Positions 49,139 through 59,076 are shown, counted from the stretch's first letter. The stretch is DNA of 64,000 nt from Prevotella sp. (GCA_015060535.1 SUYH01000006.1:124001-188000), one strand, 5' to 3'. The notes: generated from the letters alone by a model not told the origin. Numbers and translations are program-made.

Positions 49139-50107
49139 ATGATGAAGAAGATAATGATAGCCCTGGTAGCAATGCTGACGATAGCAGCAACGGGCAAGGC
49201 AATGAGCTACGAACAGGCACGCAATGAGGCATTGTTCCTGACGGACAAGATGGCTTATGAGCTGAACTTGACCGACGAGCAGTACCAGGCAGCCTACGAA
49301 ATCAACCTCGACTACTTGATGGGAGTGACCAGCTACGATGATGTGTATGGGAACTACTGGGAGCGTCGAAACCTGGACATGAGTTACGTTCTGCTGGACT
49401 GGCAGTGGCAGACATTCTGTGCAGCCAGCTATTTCTATCGCCCACTCTACTGGCGTGATGGTTTCTGGCACTTCGGCATTTACGCCCGTTATCCGCATCG
49501 CGACTACTTCTACTTCGGACGCCCCGTGTTCTATGCCAGCTATCGTGGTGGACATGCCTGGCACGTAGTAGGCGGACGAGGATACTACTATGGTCGTCGT
49601 GATCATTTCCGTCCTGTAGGACGCTCACACTTCGGCATGCTCGACCGCTGGAATCGTGGCGACTTCCGCCATCATCACACCACGTCACGTATCGGCAATG
49701 GACATACACGATTCGAAGGAGGTGTACGCAACAGCTCTACACGAACTACGGTAAATCGTCATCACAGCAACAATACGGGCCACTATAGCGGCAATGGCCA
49801 TAGTTATCAGAATGGTTCATTCCACAACGGGTCTGCTAGCAGAGGTTCGTTCGGCAGTGGAGCTACCCGGGGAAGTGGTTCATTCAGCAATGGCGCTAGC
49901 CGTGGAAGTGGTTCATTTGGAGGCGGTTCCACTCGCAGCAGTGGCTCATTCGGTGGTGGAAGCCATCATAGCAGCGGATCATTCGGCGGAGGCGCTACCC
50001 GCAGCAGTGGTGGCGGAGGTTCCTTCAGCGGCGGAGGCCATAGGTCTGGCGGAAGCCAGGGAGGCGGCCACAGCAGCGGAAGCGGTGTTTTCGGCAGAGG
50101 CCGTTAA
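49139..50107 (+). CDS. Secreted hypothetical protein with Gly/Ser-rich repetitive C-terminus
   Basis: Signal peptide 'MMKKIMIALVAMLTIAATGKA'; Tyr/Trp-rich core; C-terminal tandem (R/H)(G/S)SGSFGGG-type repeats. Confidence 0.82.
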   Translation: MMKKIMIALVAMLTIAATGKAMSYEQARNEALFLTDKMAYELNLTDEQYQAAYEINLDYLMGVTSYDDVYGNYWERRNLDMSYVLLDWQWQTFCAASYFYRPLYWRDGFWHFGIYARYPHRDYFYFGRPVFYASYRGGHAWHVVGGRGYYYGRRDHFRPVGRSHFGMLDRWNRGDFRHHHTTSRIGNGHTRFEGGVRNSSTRTTVNRHHSNNTGHYSGNGHSYQNGSFHNGSASRGSFGSGATRGSGSFSNGASRGSGSFGGGSTRSSGSFGGGSHHSSGSFGGGATRSSGGGGSFSGGGHRSGGSQGGGHSSGSGVFGRGR

Positions 50108-50605
50108 GATACGCACCTCAGCATTCATCATCCGATGGACCTCACGCATCGAGCACTTTGCATAAACAGCCAATATAGCTTTATTGACTATACCATGACC
50201 AACGGCCACCACCCGCTTTCCTGGGTAGGTGGTCGTTATATATAATAGGAATGCGCGAGCTCTCAGCAGCAATGTTTCCTCTGATTCGATATCGTCAGGC
50301 CACACCTCACCTTTCAAGTCTGGGATAAACCGACCCGTAAAGCCTCCCCAGTCGCGCTCTCTTAGAAGGGGAGTCGTTGAAACAGATAAATGATGAGGCG
50401 CAGCTATGATTTCTGCCGTCTGAATCGCGCGATTCAGGTCACTGGCCACTACGGCATCAATCTGTTCGCCAGCCAGCCGCCCGGCCACCTGCGCAGCCTG
50501 TTCCCTACCCTTCTCGTTCAGACAGCCTTGCGTCTGTCCCTGCATGATTTGGCGTGCGTTGTCGACGGTCTCGCCATGTCTTACTAAGAAAATAGTTGTA
50601 TCCAT
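49979..50605 (-). CDS. Histidine phosphatase family protein
   Basis: 'MDTTIFLVRHGETVDNARQIMQGQTQGCLNEKGREQA', 'VVAVGHGIVNKAILA'; start at 50605 preferred. Confidence 0.88.
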   Translation of the reverse strand: MDTTIFLVRHGETVDNARQIMQGQTQGCLNEKGREQAAQVAGRLAGEQIDAVVASDLNRAIQTAEIIAAPHHLSVSTTPLLRERDWGGFTGRFIPDLKGEVWPDDIESEETLLLRARAFLLYITTTYPGKRVVAVGHGIVNKAILAVYAKCSMREVHRMMNAEVRILTASAENTASAAVAASLASARPMASAAEGTSATTAAGSASAE

Positions 50606-50610
50606 TGGTG

Positions 50611-50642
50611 CAAAATTACGAAAATATTCGTATATTTGCAAA
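50611..50642 (-). promoter_or_regulatory. Candidate promoter TTTG-N20-TAATTTTG on minus strand
   Basis: Plus-strand CAAA 50639-50642 and CAAAATTA 50611-50618; ATG at 50605. Confidence 0.6.
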
Positions 50643-50664
50643 CGAAAACCATTAGAAGAAAACA

Positions 50665-51354
50665 ATGAAGATATTTCAAAGTTCTATTTTCCGTGCTTTG
50701 TGCGCCATCGTGGTGGGCGTACTGCTGATTAAATTTCCACAAGATGGAGTGACTTGGCTGACCGTAGCCATTGGCGTCCTGTTTCTGGTGTCAGGCATCA
50801 TTGCGCTGATAGCATATATAAATGCCAGAAAACATGCAGGCGAATATACCATTACCGATAAAGAAGGACGCATCATCTCGGGCGGACAGCCTACCTTTCC
50901 CATTGTGGGAGCAGGCAGTGTGATCCTCGGACTGACGCTGGCACTGACTCCTGGTGTGTTCATCAACGGACTGATGTATATCCTTGGAGCTATCATGATA
51001 TTAGGAGGATTGAATCAGCTAATGGCACTGGTCGCAGCACGCAGACTGGGCAGCATTCCCTTCAGTTTCTGGATTGCCCCTTCACTGATTCTGCTTACAG
51101 GATTGTTTGTCGTGCTGAAACCTATGGAGACAGCAGAACTGCCCCTGCTCATTCTAGGTTGGTGCTCATTGGTATATGGTGTGACAGAAATTATTAACTC
51201 GCTGAAGATCCACAGTGTACGGAAGGCTGCAGAGCGGCAACGAGTTATTATGGAAGCCGAGGAGGTATCATCACACGTTGGTGACGATACCCTCGATGTA
51301 GGTCTTGAGAATGTGGATTCCGGTTCTGTTCTCGTGTCCCCAAGGGATGATTAA
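50665..51354 (+). CDS. DUF308/HdeD-like membrane protein
   Basis: 229 aa, repeated paired TM segments ('FRALCAIVVGVLLIKFPQDGVTWLTVAIGVLFLVSGIIALIAYI'). Confidence 0.8.
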   Translation: MKIFQSSIFRALCAIVVGVLLIKFPQDGVTWLTVAIGVLFLVSGIIALIAYINARKHAGEYTITDKEGRIISGGQPTFPIVGAGSVILGLTLALTPGVFINGLMYILGAIMILGGLNQLMALVAARRLGSIPFSFWIAPSLILLTGLFVVLKPMETAELPLLILGWCSLVYGVTEIINSLKIHSVRKAAERQRVIMEAEEVSSHVGDDTLDVGLENVDSGSVLVSPRDD

Positions 51355-51885
51355 GTCGGCAAATTTCTTCGTGGGTTCGATGAACTGCTCATGCATAGGC
51401 TTGAGCACTTTCTCGTAGCGGTCGAGCACCATATCGACGGTACGTCCGCGCTCCACGACATCACGACGGATATTTCGGATCAGACGCACGTCATTGTCAG
51501 TATCCACGAATATCTTCAGATCCATCATGTCGCGCAGCTTCTTATAGTGCAGCGTCATGATACCCTCAAGTATAATGACGGGCTTGGGCTCTACATGAAT
51601 AGTCTCCGGCAAACGGTTGGAGATGATATACGAATAGGTAGGCTGTTCGATAGCCTCGCCATTCTTCAACATCTTGATATGCTCCGTCAGCAGTTTCCAG
51701 TCGAAGGCATCAGGATGGTCAAAGTTAATGGCTTTACGCTCCTCATCTGTTAAGCCCGTCGTATCGTTATAATACGAATCAAGGGGTATGAGTGCAACAC
51801 AATCGGGTGGTAACACCTTGGCAATTTTCTTCACGACGGTAGTCTTGCCCGAACCCGTACCGCCTGCAATTCCTATAATGTACAT
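51271..51885 (-). CDS. udk: Uridine kinase
   Basis: 'MYIIGIAGGTGSGKTTVVKKI', 'PLDSYYND', 'NFDHPDAFDWKLL', 'FVDTDNDVRLIRNIRRDVVERGR'. Confidence 0.95.
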   Translation of the reverse strand: MYIIGIAGGTGSGKTTVVKKIAKVLPPDCVALIPLDSYYNDTTGLTDEERKAINFDHPDAFDWKLLTEHIKMLKNGEAIEQPTYSYIISNRLPETIHVEPKPVIILEGIMTLHYKKLRDMMDLKIFVDTDNDVRLIRNIRRDVVERGRTVDMVLDRYEKVLKPMHEQFIEPTKKFADLIIPWGHENRTGIHILKTYIEGIVTNV

Positions 51886-51890
51886 GATCT

Positions 51891-52460
51891 TTATAATATA
51901 TCTTCAAACATGGGTTTATAATACTCTGCCTTGCGCTCCACTTTCATGGGATATGCCCTTGAGGAGCTGGGCATCCGATAGAGACGAAGCACGCGCTTAC
52001 CAAAGAAGAACAGCGCGTACTGACCTACCTTCGGAGGCTTGATGCCAAAATGAGTACAGAACACATTGGTAGCCTTCTCGCCCGTGGTCACCACAGCCTT
52101 ACACGCAGGAATCCGACCCAGCAGCGCATCCAAATCCGTGGGCTCAATCACCTCCAGATCTTTGTCTGCAGCCGTTCCTGCCAACCGTCGCACCGTCGTT
52201 GCGGTATCGTAGATGCCGATTTTCTTCTCCCTTAACAGCTGTTCTATCGCTTCTCTCCGATAGGTTTTAGCAGGCTCATCGACAAAATGTAACTTGTCAT
52301 CAAAGAAACAGAGGCCAAAGATGCGCCACATATCATTGGTGAAATTGGGATAGAAGAATTCCATTGCCCAACGCTTCCGGGCTGGAGGAAACGAGCCTAA
52401 CATCAGCAGACGCGTGCCCTCAGGCAGGAAAGGTTCCAGCGGATGGCGCTCTATCTCCAT
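51891..52460 (-). CDS. Uracil-DNA glycosylase superfamily protein
   Basis: 'RLLMLGSFPPARKRWAMEFFYPNFTNDMWRIFG', 'GIYDTATTVRR', 'RMPSSSRAYPM' pattern of UDG-like family. Confidence 0.8.
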   Translation of the reverse strand: MEIERHPLEPFLPEGTRLLMLGSFPPARKRWAMEFFYPNFTNDMWRIFGLCFFDDKLHFVDEPAKTYRREAIEQLLREKKIGIYDTATTVRRLAGTAADKDLEVIEPTDLDALLGRIPACKAVVTTGEKATNVFCTHFGIKPPKVGQYALFFFGKRVLRLYRMPSSSRAYPMKVERKAEYYKPMFEDIL

Positions 52461-53513
52461 TTATTTTTGTTCTTTTACCAGATAAACCAGCGTGGGCAAG
52501 TGGTCGCTGTAGCCGTCGAGCCAAACTCCTCCGGCATGTGTACGCAATGTGTTGCCTTTATATTTTCCCTCCTGTTGGAACAGGTAGTCACGACGGAAAA
52601 TCTGTGGTTGCCAGAACTTCAGCGTTGAATAGTCGCGCTTCCCATTCTGGTTCAGCAGCGAGTTGGAGAGGATAATCTGGTCAAACAGGTTCCAGGCACC
52701 ACCATACATCAGCGTACCCGTTCCGCTGGCATGAATGTCCCACCAGGGATTGAACAGGTCGGTCTTTTCCGTAGCATCCTCTATCTTACGTTTGGCACCT
52801 AGGGCTACCGACATGGAGGGATCCTTCGGATCATCGTTCATATCACCCATAATGAAAAGTTTCACGTCGGGGTCTTCTGCTATCAGCGAGTCTTTCACCA
52901 CACGCAACTGACTGCCACCCTCCTCACGATAGTAGCTGGTAGCACCACGCGAAGGCAGGTGGTTAACGATAATCGTCACATGCTCCTTGGCCATCGTACC
53001 GCTAACCACCAAGAATCCACGGGTTGCACGCATAGAGTCAGTGGGCAACTTATAAATATAAGGTACGAGCTTCACGTCACGAATGGTGAAAAGTGCAGGA
53101 TTGTAAAGCAGCGCACAGTCGACACCTCGATGGTCCGGACCTTCCACGTGACAGAACTGGAAGTTACGGGCTTTCAGCGGCTCCTGATTACAGAGGTCTC
53201 TCAGACAGTTAGCATTCTCCACCTCAGACACACCGATAGCGGCACAGCCTATCAACGGCAATTTGTCCGTACCCATCTCAGCCAAGACGCGAGCCATATT
53301 GCGAAGCTTATGAGTATACTTCAGCCCCGACCACTTATTACGCCCGTCAGGCAGATACTCATAGTCGTTCTTACCTGTATCATGACAGGTATCAAACAGA
53401 TTTTCAAGGTTATAGAAACCAATAGCATACACCGAGAATTTCTTTTCTTGTGCTTGTGCGTTCATCGTTCCCATCAGGAAGATAACAGCCAGTAAAGTGA
53501 ATAGTTTTTTCAT
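52461..53513 (-). CDS. Secreted endonuclease/exonuclease/phosphatase (EEP) family protein
   Basis: Signal peptide; 'GFYNLENLFDT', 'IVNHLPSRG', 'LFIMGDMNDDP', 'YSDHLPTLVYL'. Confidence 0.9.
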   Translation of the reverse strand: MKKLFTLLAVIFLMGTMNAQAQEKKFSVYAIGFYNLENLFDTCHDTGKNDYEYLPDGRNKWSGLKYTHKLRNMARVLAEMGTDKLPLIGCAAIGVSEVENANCLRDLCNQEPLKARNFQFCHVEGPDHRGVDCALLYNPALFTIRDVKLVPYIYKLPTDSMRATRGFLVVSGTMAKEHVTIIVNHLPSRGATSYYREEGGSQLRVVKDSLIAEDPDVKLFIMGDMNDDPKDPSMSVALGAKRKIEDATEKTDLFNPWWDIHASGTGTLMYGGAWNLFDQIILSNSLLNQNGKRDYSTLKFWQPQIFRRDYLFQQEGKYKGNTLRTHAGGVWLDGYSDHLPTLVYLVKEQK

Positions 53514-53656
53514 ATACCTATAGTTTTATGTTGCGAAGATAGGCATTATTTCTGAGAATAATGCAACTTTTTTAAAAAAAGATACGAAAAAATACCTATT
53601 TTTACATTTTATTCATTATCTTTGCAGCAAATAACTAACAAAAAACACTAACTCAT

Positions 53657-56341
53657 ATGCAAAAAAGACTAAAACTTGCCGTGCTGGCACTTTGCCTTAC
53701 TATGGCAGCTTATGCCCAGAACAATACCGATACGGAAAAGGAAGGGCAGAACGCTATCAATAGTGAGCAGGCCTTCACATTCACGGAAGCTCAGTTAGGC
53801 GAAGATGACGACATGTCGCAGAACGTGACCATCATCTCATCTAATCAGAACGTCTATGCCTCGCAAGTGGGATATACGTTCAGCCCCGTGCGCTTCCGCT
53901 ACCGTGCTTTTAACCAAAAGTACAATGAGATCTACATCAACGGTGCACAAATGAACGACATGGAGTCAGGGCAGTTCCGCTATTCATTGGTGGGCGGACT
54001 GAACCAACAGACCCGTGGCGTCGAAAATGCCCTACCCTTTGAGTTCAACAATTTTGCCATGCCAGCTATGGGCGGTTCAAACAACTATGATTTCCGGCCC
54101 AGCCACATGCCGACAGGCCAGCGACTGACGCTGAGCGGTGCCAATCGCAACTACACCATCCGTGCCATGTACACATACAACACGGGGTTGCGCTCTGACG
54201 GATGGGCATTCTCTGCCAACCTGACCTACCGCTGGGCCAATATGGCAACATCATATGTGGATGGAACGTTCTACAACTCTGTCTCCTATTTCTTCGGAGC
54301 TGAGAAGAAACTGAACGACCGACATGCGCTGAGCATTGTCACATGGGGTAATCCCACGGAGCGTGCCTCGCAAGGTGCTGCTACCGATGAAAGCTACTGG
54401 TTGGCCAACTCAAACTACTACAACCCCTATTGGGGCTATCAGAATGGCCAGAAGCGCAATTCGCGCGTTGTTCATGACTTTGCCCCCACGGTGATGATGA
54501 CCTGGGACTGGAACATCAACGACAAGTCGAAGCTGACCACCTCGCTGACAGGACGTTATTCTATGTACAAAAGCACCAAGCTCAACTACAATGGTGGTGA
54601 GAATCCTGCTCCTGACTATTGGAAGAACCTGCCATCAAGCTACTATGATGTGTGGAATGAGGACGATTACTGGGGACGTACTCAGACAGGCTACAACGAC
54701 TTCATGTATGCCAAAACATACCTGATGGACAGTGACAAGAATCGACAGATCAACTGGGACCGCTTGTATTACGCCAACCAGATGGGCAATACCGAAGGAC
54801 GTGATGCTGCCTACTACGTACAGGCCAAGAACAACGACAACCTTAACCTGACGCTGGCCTCATCACTCAAGACAGAGCTTAACAAGAACACGTCATGGAA
54901 CGTCGGTCTACAGTTGGCAACCAATAAGGGTATGCACTACCAGACGATGGAAGACCTGCTGGGCGCCAAGACGTTCCACAACATTAACACCTATGCCTTA
55001 GGCAACTACGCCTCGACTGACCCACGCGTCCAGTACGACATGAATAATCCCAATGCGGAAGTCAAGGAGGGCGACCGCTTTGGCTATGACTACAACATCC
55101 AAGTTCGTAAGGCACAGCTCTGGAGCTCTCTGAAATACAACAAGGGGACTATGCAGACTTTCGTAGCAGGTCGTATTGGCGGTGTCACCATTCAGCGTGA
55201 TGGTAAGATGCGTAACGGTATGGCTGCCGACTACTCATACGGAAAGAGTGGCGTTGCCAAATTCCTGGAAGGTGGCGCTAAGGCAGGCTTGGCTTATCGC
55301 ATAGCACAAGGCCAGACCTTGACTATTGGTGCAGGCTTCGAACTGAAAGCACCACAGGCTCAGACCGCTTTCGTATCACCAGAAATCAACAACGACTTCG
55401 TGAGTAACTTGAAGAACGAAAAGATCTTCAGTTCTGACCTGGGTTACCAGTATGAGAACAGCTGGTTGAAAGCCAACGTTGGAGGTTATTACAGCTATTT
55501 GACGGACGTCAGCGAATGGCAGAACTACTTCGATGACCTCATCGGTTCGTTTACCTACGTGTCGATGACAGGCATCAAGAAAGCTTACTACGGTTTGGAG
55601 TGGGGTTTGAATTTCAAAATCAATTCAGCCTTTAGTATCAAGACCTTAGGAACCATCAGCGAAGCCAAGAACATGAATAACTCCAGCGTTCGCTATATGA
55701 ATTCGACTGAAGGAACCTATCATGACGACCTTGTATATAATAAGAACATGCGCGAGAGCGGTACACCGCTTTCAGCCTACAACCTGACACTGAGCTTCCA
55801 CTCTGGCGGATGGTTCATCGATGTCATGGGTAACTATTATCACCGCATCTACCTGAGCTATGCTCCCGTCTTCCGCTATGCTACGGCACTGGAGAAGCGC
55901 CAGGAGTCATGGACTGGTGTTTATGATGCCAACCACAACCAGCCTAATTCAGGCAATGATCCCAGCAAGTATATCATGACTGGCGAACAGGTTTATTACA
56001 CGGCCGCACAAGCCGCACAAGACCCCAACGTACAGGAAGGACAGCTGTTGCCCGGCGTTATTGACCAGCAGAAGAGCAACGGTGGCTTTATGCTCGACCT
56101 CTCTATCGGTAAGAGCATCTGGCTGAAGAAGGGCTCGCTGAGCATCAACCTCATGATAACCAACGTGCTGAACAACACCAAGCTCTGCACGGGTGGCTAT
56201 GAGCAGGGACGTATGAACTTCTCTGTCAACTCCGAAACGGGCGAGGTTGGCTCTACACGCCTTTACAAGTTCGACAAGAATCCTAAAAAATACTATGCTT
56301 ACGGTATCAACGGTATGCTGAACATTGCTTATAAATTCTAA
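53657..56341 (+). CDS. TonB-dependent receptor-like outer membrane protein
   Basis: 894 aa, signal peptide, plug-like 'VYASQVGYTFSPVRFRYRAFNQKYNEIYINGAQMND', aromatic-rich beta-barrel, terminal F. Confidence 0.8.
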   Translation: MQKRLKLAVLALCLTMAAYAQNNTDTEKEGQNAINSEQAFTFTEAQLGEDDDMSQNVTIISSNQNVYASQVGYTFSPVRFRYRAFNQKYNEIYINGAQMNDMESGQFRYSLVGGLNQQTRGVENALPFEFNNFAMPAMGGSNNYDFRPSHMPTGQRLTLSGANRNYTIRAMYTYNTGLRSDGWAFSANLTYRWANMATSYVDGTFYNSVSYFFGAEKKLNDRHALSIVTWGNPTERASQGAATDESYWLANSNYYNPYWGYQNGQKRNSRVVHDFAPTVMMTWDWNINDKSKLTTSLTGRYSMYKSTKLNYNGGENPAPDYWKNLPSSYYDVWNEDDYWGRTQTGYNDFMYAKTYLMDSDKNRQINWDRLYYANQMGNTEGRDAAYYVQAKNNDNLNLTLASSLKTELNKNTSWNVGLQLATNKGMHYQTMEDLLGAKTFHNINTYALGNYASTDPRVQYDMNNPNAEVKEGDRFGYDYNIQVRKAQLWSSLKYNKGTMQTFVAGRIGGVTIQRDGKMRNGMAADYSYGKSGVAKFLEGGAKAGLAYRIAQGQTLTIGAGFELKAPQAQTAFVSPEINNDFVSNLKNEKIFSSDLGYQYENSWLKANVGGYYSYLTDVSEWQNYFDDLIGSFTYVSMTGIKKAYYGLEWGLNFKINSAFSIKTLGTISEAKNMNNSSVRYMNSTEGTYHDDLVYNKNMRESGTPLSAYNLTLSFHSGGWFIDVMGNYYHRIYLSYAPVFRYATALEKRQESWTGVYDANHNQPNSGNDPSKYIMTGEQVYYTAAQAAQDPNVQEGQLLPGVIDQQKSNGGFMLDLSIGKSIWLKKGSLSINLMITNVLNNTKLCTGGYEQGRMNFSVNSETGEVGSTRLYKFDKNPKKYYAYGINGMLNIAYKF

Positions 56342-56356
56342 AACAGGAACATGACT

Positions 56357-57205
56357 ATGAAGACTAAGAAATATATACTCTTCGCAATGGCTGCTCTTCT
56401 GACCGCCTCGTGTTCAGAGGAGAAGGTTGCAGAGCCATACAGCCAAATAGGAATGGAAGCCTACGGCAATCTGAACCTGAAGGCTACCAATCCGAAGACC
56501 ATCGCTGAAGTGAAGGCGATGTACAGCAGCGAGATAACAGACGGCAGTCTGAAGCAGGTGACCGATCCCATGCAGATACAAGGCGTTGTTGTGGGTAATG
56601 ATGAAGGTGGCAACATCTACCAGTCGCTGTACGTTCAGGACAAAACCGGTGCCATCAGCATCAGTATCTCTCAAGCAGGACTCTATGGAGCCTTCTCCGT
56701 AGGACAGGCCGTCATGATTGAGCTGGACGGACTCTATGTGGGTGGCTATGGCCAACAGCCTCAGATAGGCACCATCTATACCAACCCCAAGAACGGAAAT
56801 ATCCAGACGGGACGCATGAGCCGCTATGAATGGCAGAAGCACTACAAGTTGCTTAATAGCATCGACGGACTAAAGGCCACTCCGCTTGAGGTAACCTCCA
56901 TGAGCAGCCTAAGCCTGACTGATGACTGCTGCAAGCTCATCACACTGAAGGGCGTACAGCTGACTGCCGCTGACGGAAAGGCCGTCTACGCACCTACTGA
57001 CGGTAGTGCAACGATAACCAGCAATTGTGTCAATCGTGACGTCAAAGGTATGAGCAACGTCGTTGTGCGTACCAGCACCTACGCCGACTTTGCCAATGTC
57101 GCAATGCCTACAGGAAAAGTAGACATTACTGGCATAGCCTCGCGTTTCAACAACACTTGGCAGATTCTGATGCGCACAGAGAAAGACATCAAGAGTGCCC
57201 AATAA
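56357..57205 (+). CDS. DUF5689-type (OB-fold-like) lipoprotein
   Basis: Lipobox 'LLTASCSEEK'; 'IQGVVVGNDEGGNIYQSLYVQDKTGAISISISQAGLYGAFSVGQAVMIELDGLYVGGYGQQPQIG'. Confidence 0.8.
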   Translation: MKTKKYILFAMAALLTASCSEEKVAEPYSQIGMEAYGNLNLKATNPKTIAEVKAMYSSEITDGSLKQVTDPMQIQGVVVGNDEGGNIYQSLYVQDKTGAISISISQAGLYGAFSVGQAVMIELDGLYVGGYGQQPQIGTIYTNPKNGNIQTGRMSRYEWQKHYKLLNSIDGLKATPLEVTSMSSLSLTDDCCKLITLKGVQLTAADGKAVYAPTDGSATITSNCVNRDVKGMSNVVVRTSTYADFANVAMPTGKVDITGIASRFNNTWQILMRTEKDIKSAQ

Positions 57206-57244
57206 TATTCAAAACCAACTAGTATAATAAAAAAGAACATCGAT

Positions 57245-58990
57245 ATGAAAAAGATTGCAAAACTTATGACACTGGCCTTGGCGGTCATCACGCTCGCCAG
57301 TTGTGAGGACGTTCCAAGTCCTTTTGGAACCGTTACGCCTCCGAAGACTCAAGGTGAGAGTTCCACTGTAGAGCCAGCAGGCGATGGTACAGCTACCAAC
57401 CCCTTTAATATTGCTGCAGCCATTGCGAAGTGTAAGGAGATTGGATCTACCGAATCAACGGAGAAATACTACGTCAAAGGCGTTGTAGTGAATGCCGGTG
57501 CAGCTGATGCCACCTATGGAAACGCTTCTTTCTACATGGCTGACGAAGAAGACACGTCGAGCAAGTTCTATGCCTTCCAGGTATTGGGCTCCGACGGCAA
57601 GAAGATGACTGCAGGCTATGCCATCAATGTGGGCGATGTAGTAGTCATCTATGGTCCTATCTACAACTACAAGGGTAACACACCGGAGACCGCAGGCAAG
57701 GGTGCAGCCTATATCGTGACCATCAATGGCAAGAGGACAGACGAAGGAAGCAGTACTCCTACTGGCGAATATGGCACGAAGGATGCTCCGCTGACCGTTG
57801 CTAAAGCACTAGAGGTTATCAATGGACTGGAGCCTGCTGGCTCAGTAAGTCCCGCCTACGTAAAGGGTAAGATTTCGAAGGTTCAGAGCTTTAACGATAA
57901 ATATAAGAGCATTACTTACTATATCTCTGACGATGGTTCTGACGCCAATGCCCTACAAGTGTATAGCGGCAAGGGACTTGATGGTGCTGATTTCACCGCA
58001 CAGACCGACCTTCAGGTAGGCTGGACAGTCGTTGTGACAGGCGAGCTGAAGAAGTATGTCAACTCCAGCACTGGTGCCACCACACCTGAAATCAACCAGA
58101 GCAGCACGATTGTTTCTATCGACAAGACTACTGGTGGCAACACAACTCCTGATGAAGGCGAGACAAAGAAAGTATCTGTTGCCGAATTCCTCGCTGCTTC
58201 AGAAAGCACATCCGACTGGTATCAGTTGACAGGAACCGTTACCCATCTTGAAGATGGAACCTACAACAACAGTACTAAATACGGAAACTTTGACCTTGTC
58301 GACGAGACAGGCTCGATTTATGTCTATGGCGTTGTGACGGAAAAGGGAGGCGCCAAAGGACAATTCGCTGACTTGATGGCTGCTAAGGGTATCAAGGATG
58401 GATGCAAAATCACCATCATCGGTAACCGTGGCTCATACAAGGAAACTGCCCAGGTCGTCAATGCATACTTCGTCAGTGTAGAAGCCGGTAGTGGCGATGG
58501 AGGTTCGTCAACAGGTGCATCCTCTTACAGCATGGACTTCAAGACTAATGGAATAGGAAGCTGGACTCTCACTGACAAGACAAAACCTTCAGATATTGAT
58601 GCCATCTGGAAGTACAACAGCAAATATGGCATGGTAGCCACAGCTTATGTCAATTCTACGAACTATGCTTCTGAATCGTGGATTATATCCCCAAAATTTG
58701 ATTTAAGCGGAGCCACCAAGGCCACATTGACATTACACCACGCCATCAACTTCTTCACATCAGTAGACGTGGCTAAGACAGAGGTTCTTATTAAGGTTTC
58801 TACCGATGGGACGAACTGGACGAACCTGACATTGACGGGATGGCCGGAAAAATTGGGTTGGACATTCTTTGACTCAACAGCCGACTTCTCATCATATGCG
58901 GGAAAGAAAGACGTTCAGATTGCTTTCGTCTATACCAGCACTGCTGAGAAAGCTGGTACATGGGAAATAGAAAAGGTTACCATCGAATAA
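57245..58990 (+). CDS. Multi-OB-fold-like lipoprotein with C-terminal jelly-roll (choice-of-anchor-like) domain
   Basis: Lipobox 'TLASCEDVPS'; three OB-like segments ('YYVKGVVVNAG...', 'AYVKGKISKVQSF...', 'YQLTGTVTHLEDG...'); C-terminal 'ESWIISPKFDLSGATKATLTLHHAI'. Confidence 0.8.
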   Translation: MKKIAKLMTLALAVITLASCEDVPSPFGTVTPPKTQGESSTVEPAGDGTATNPFNIAAAIAKCKEIGSTESTEKYYVKGVVVNAGAADATYGNASFYMADEEDTSSKFYAFQVLGSDGKKMTAGYAINVGDVVVIYGPIYNYKGNTPETAGKGAAYIVTINGKRTDEGSSTPTGEYGTKDAPLTVAKALEVINGLEPAGSVSPAYVKGKISKVQSFNDKYKSITYYISDDGSDANALQVYSGKGLDGADFTAQTDLQVGWTVVVTGELKKYVNSSTGATTPEINQSSTIVSIDKTTGGNTTPDEGETKKVSVAEFLAASESTSDWYQLTGTVTHLEDGTYNNSTKYGNFDLVDETGSIYVYGVVTEKGGAKGQFADLMAAKGIKDGCKITIIGNRGSYKETAQVVNAYFVSVEAGSGDGGSSTGASSYSMDFKTNGIGSWTLTDKTKPSDIDAIWKYNSKYGMVATAYVNSTNYASESWIISPKFDLSGATKATLTLHHAINFFTSVDVAKTEVLIKVSTDGTNWTNLTLTGWPEKLGWTFFDSTADFSSYAGKKDVQIAFVYTSTAEKAGTWEIEKVTIE

Positions 58991-59009
58991 CATCTAACAG
59001 CTTTCCATA

Positions 59010-59048
59010 AAAGCCGCAGGAAACAAGAACTCCTGCGGCTTTCTTTTT
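59010..59048 (+). terminator. Rho-independent terminator
   Basis: AAAGCCGCAGGA-aacaagaac-TCCTGCGGCTTTCTTTTTAT. Confidence 0.88.
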
Positions 59049-59076
59049 ATTATTTCTCAAAAAGTCATTAATCCTG

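Noticed and set aside
51891-52460. UDG-family gene as a phage-defence gene
   Set aside because: Context is housekeeping/nucleic-acid genes and the family is widespread in repair; no defence neighbours.
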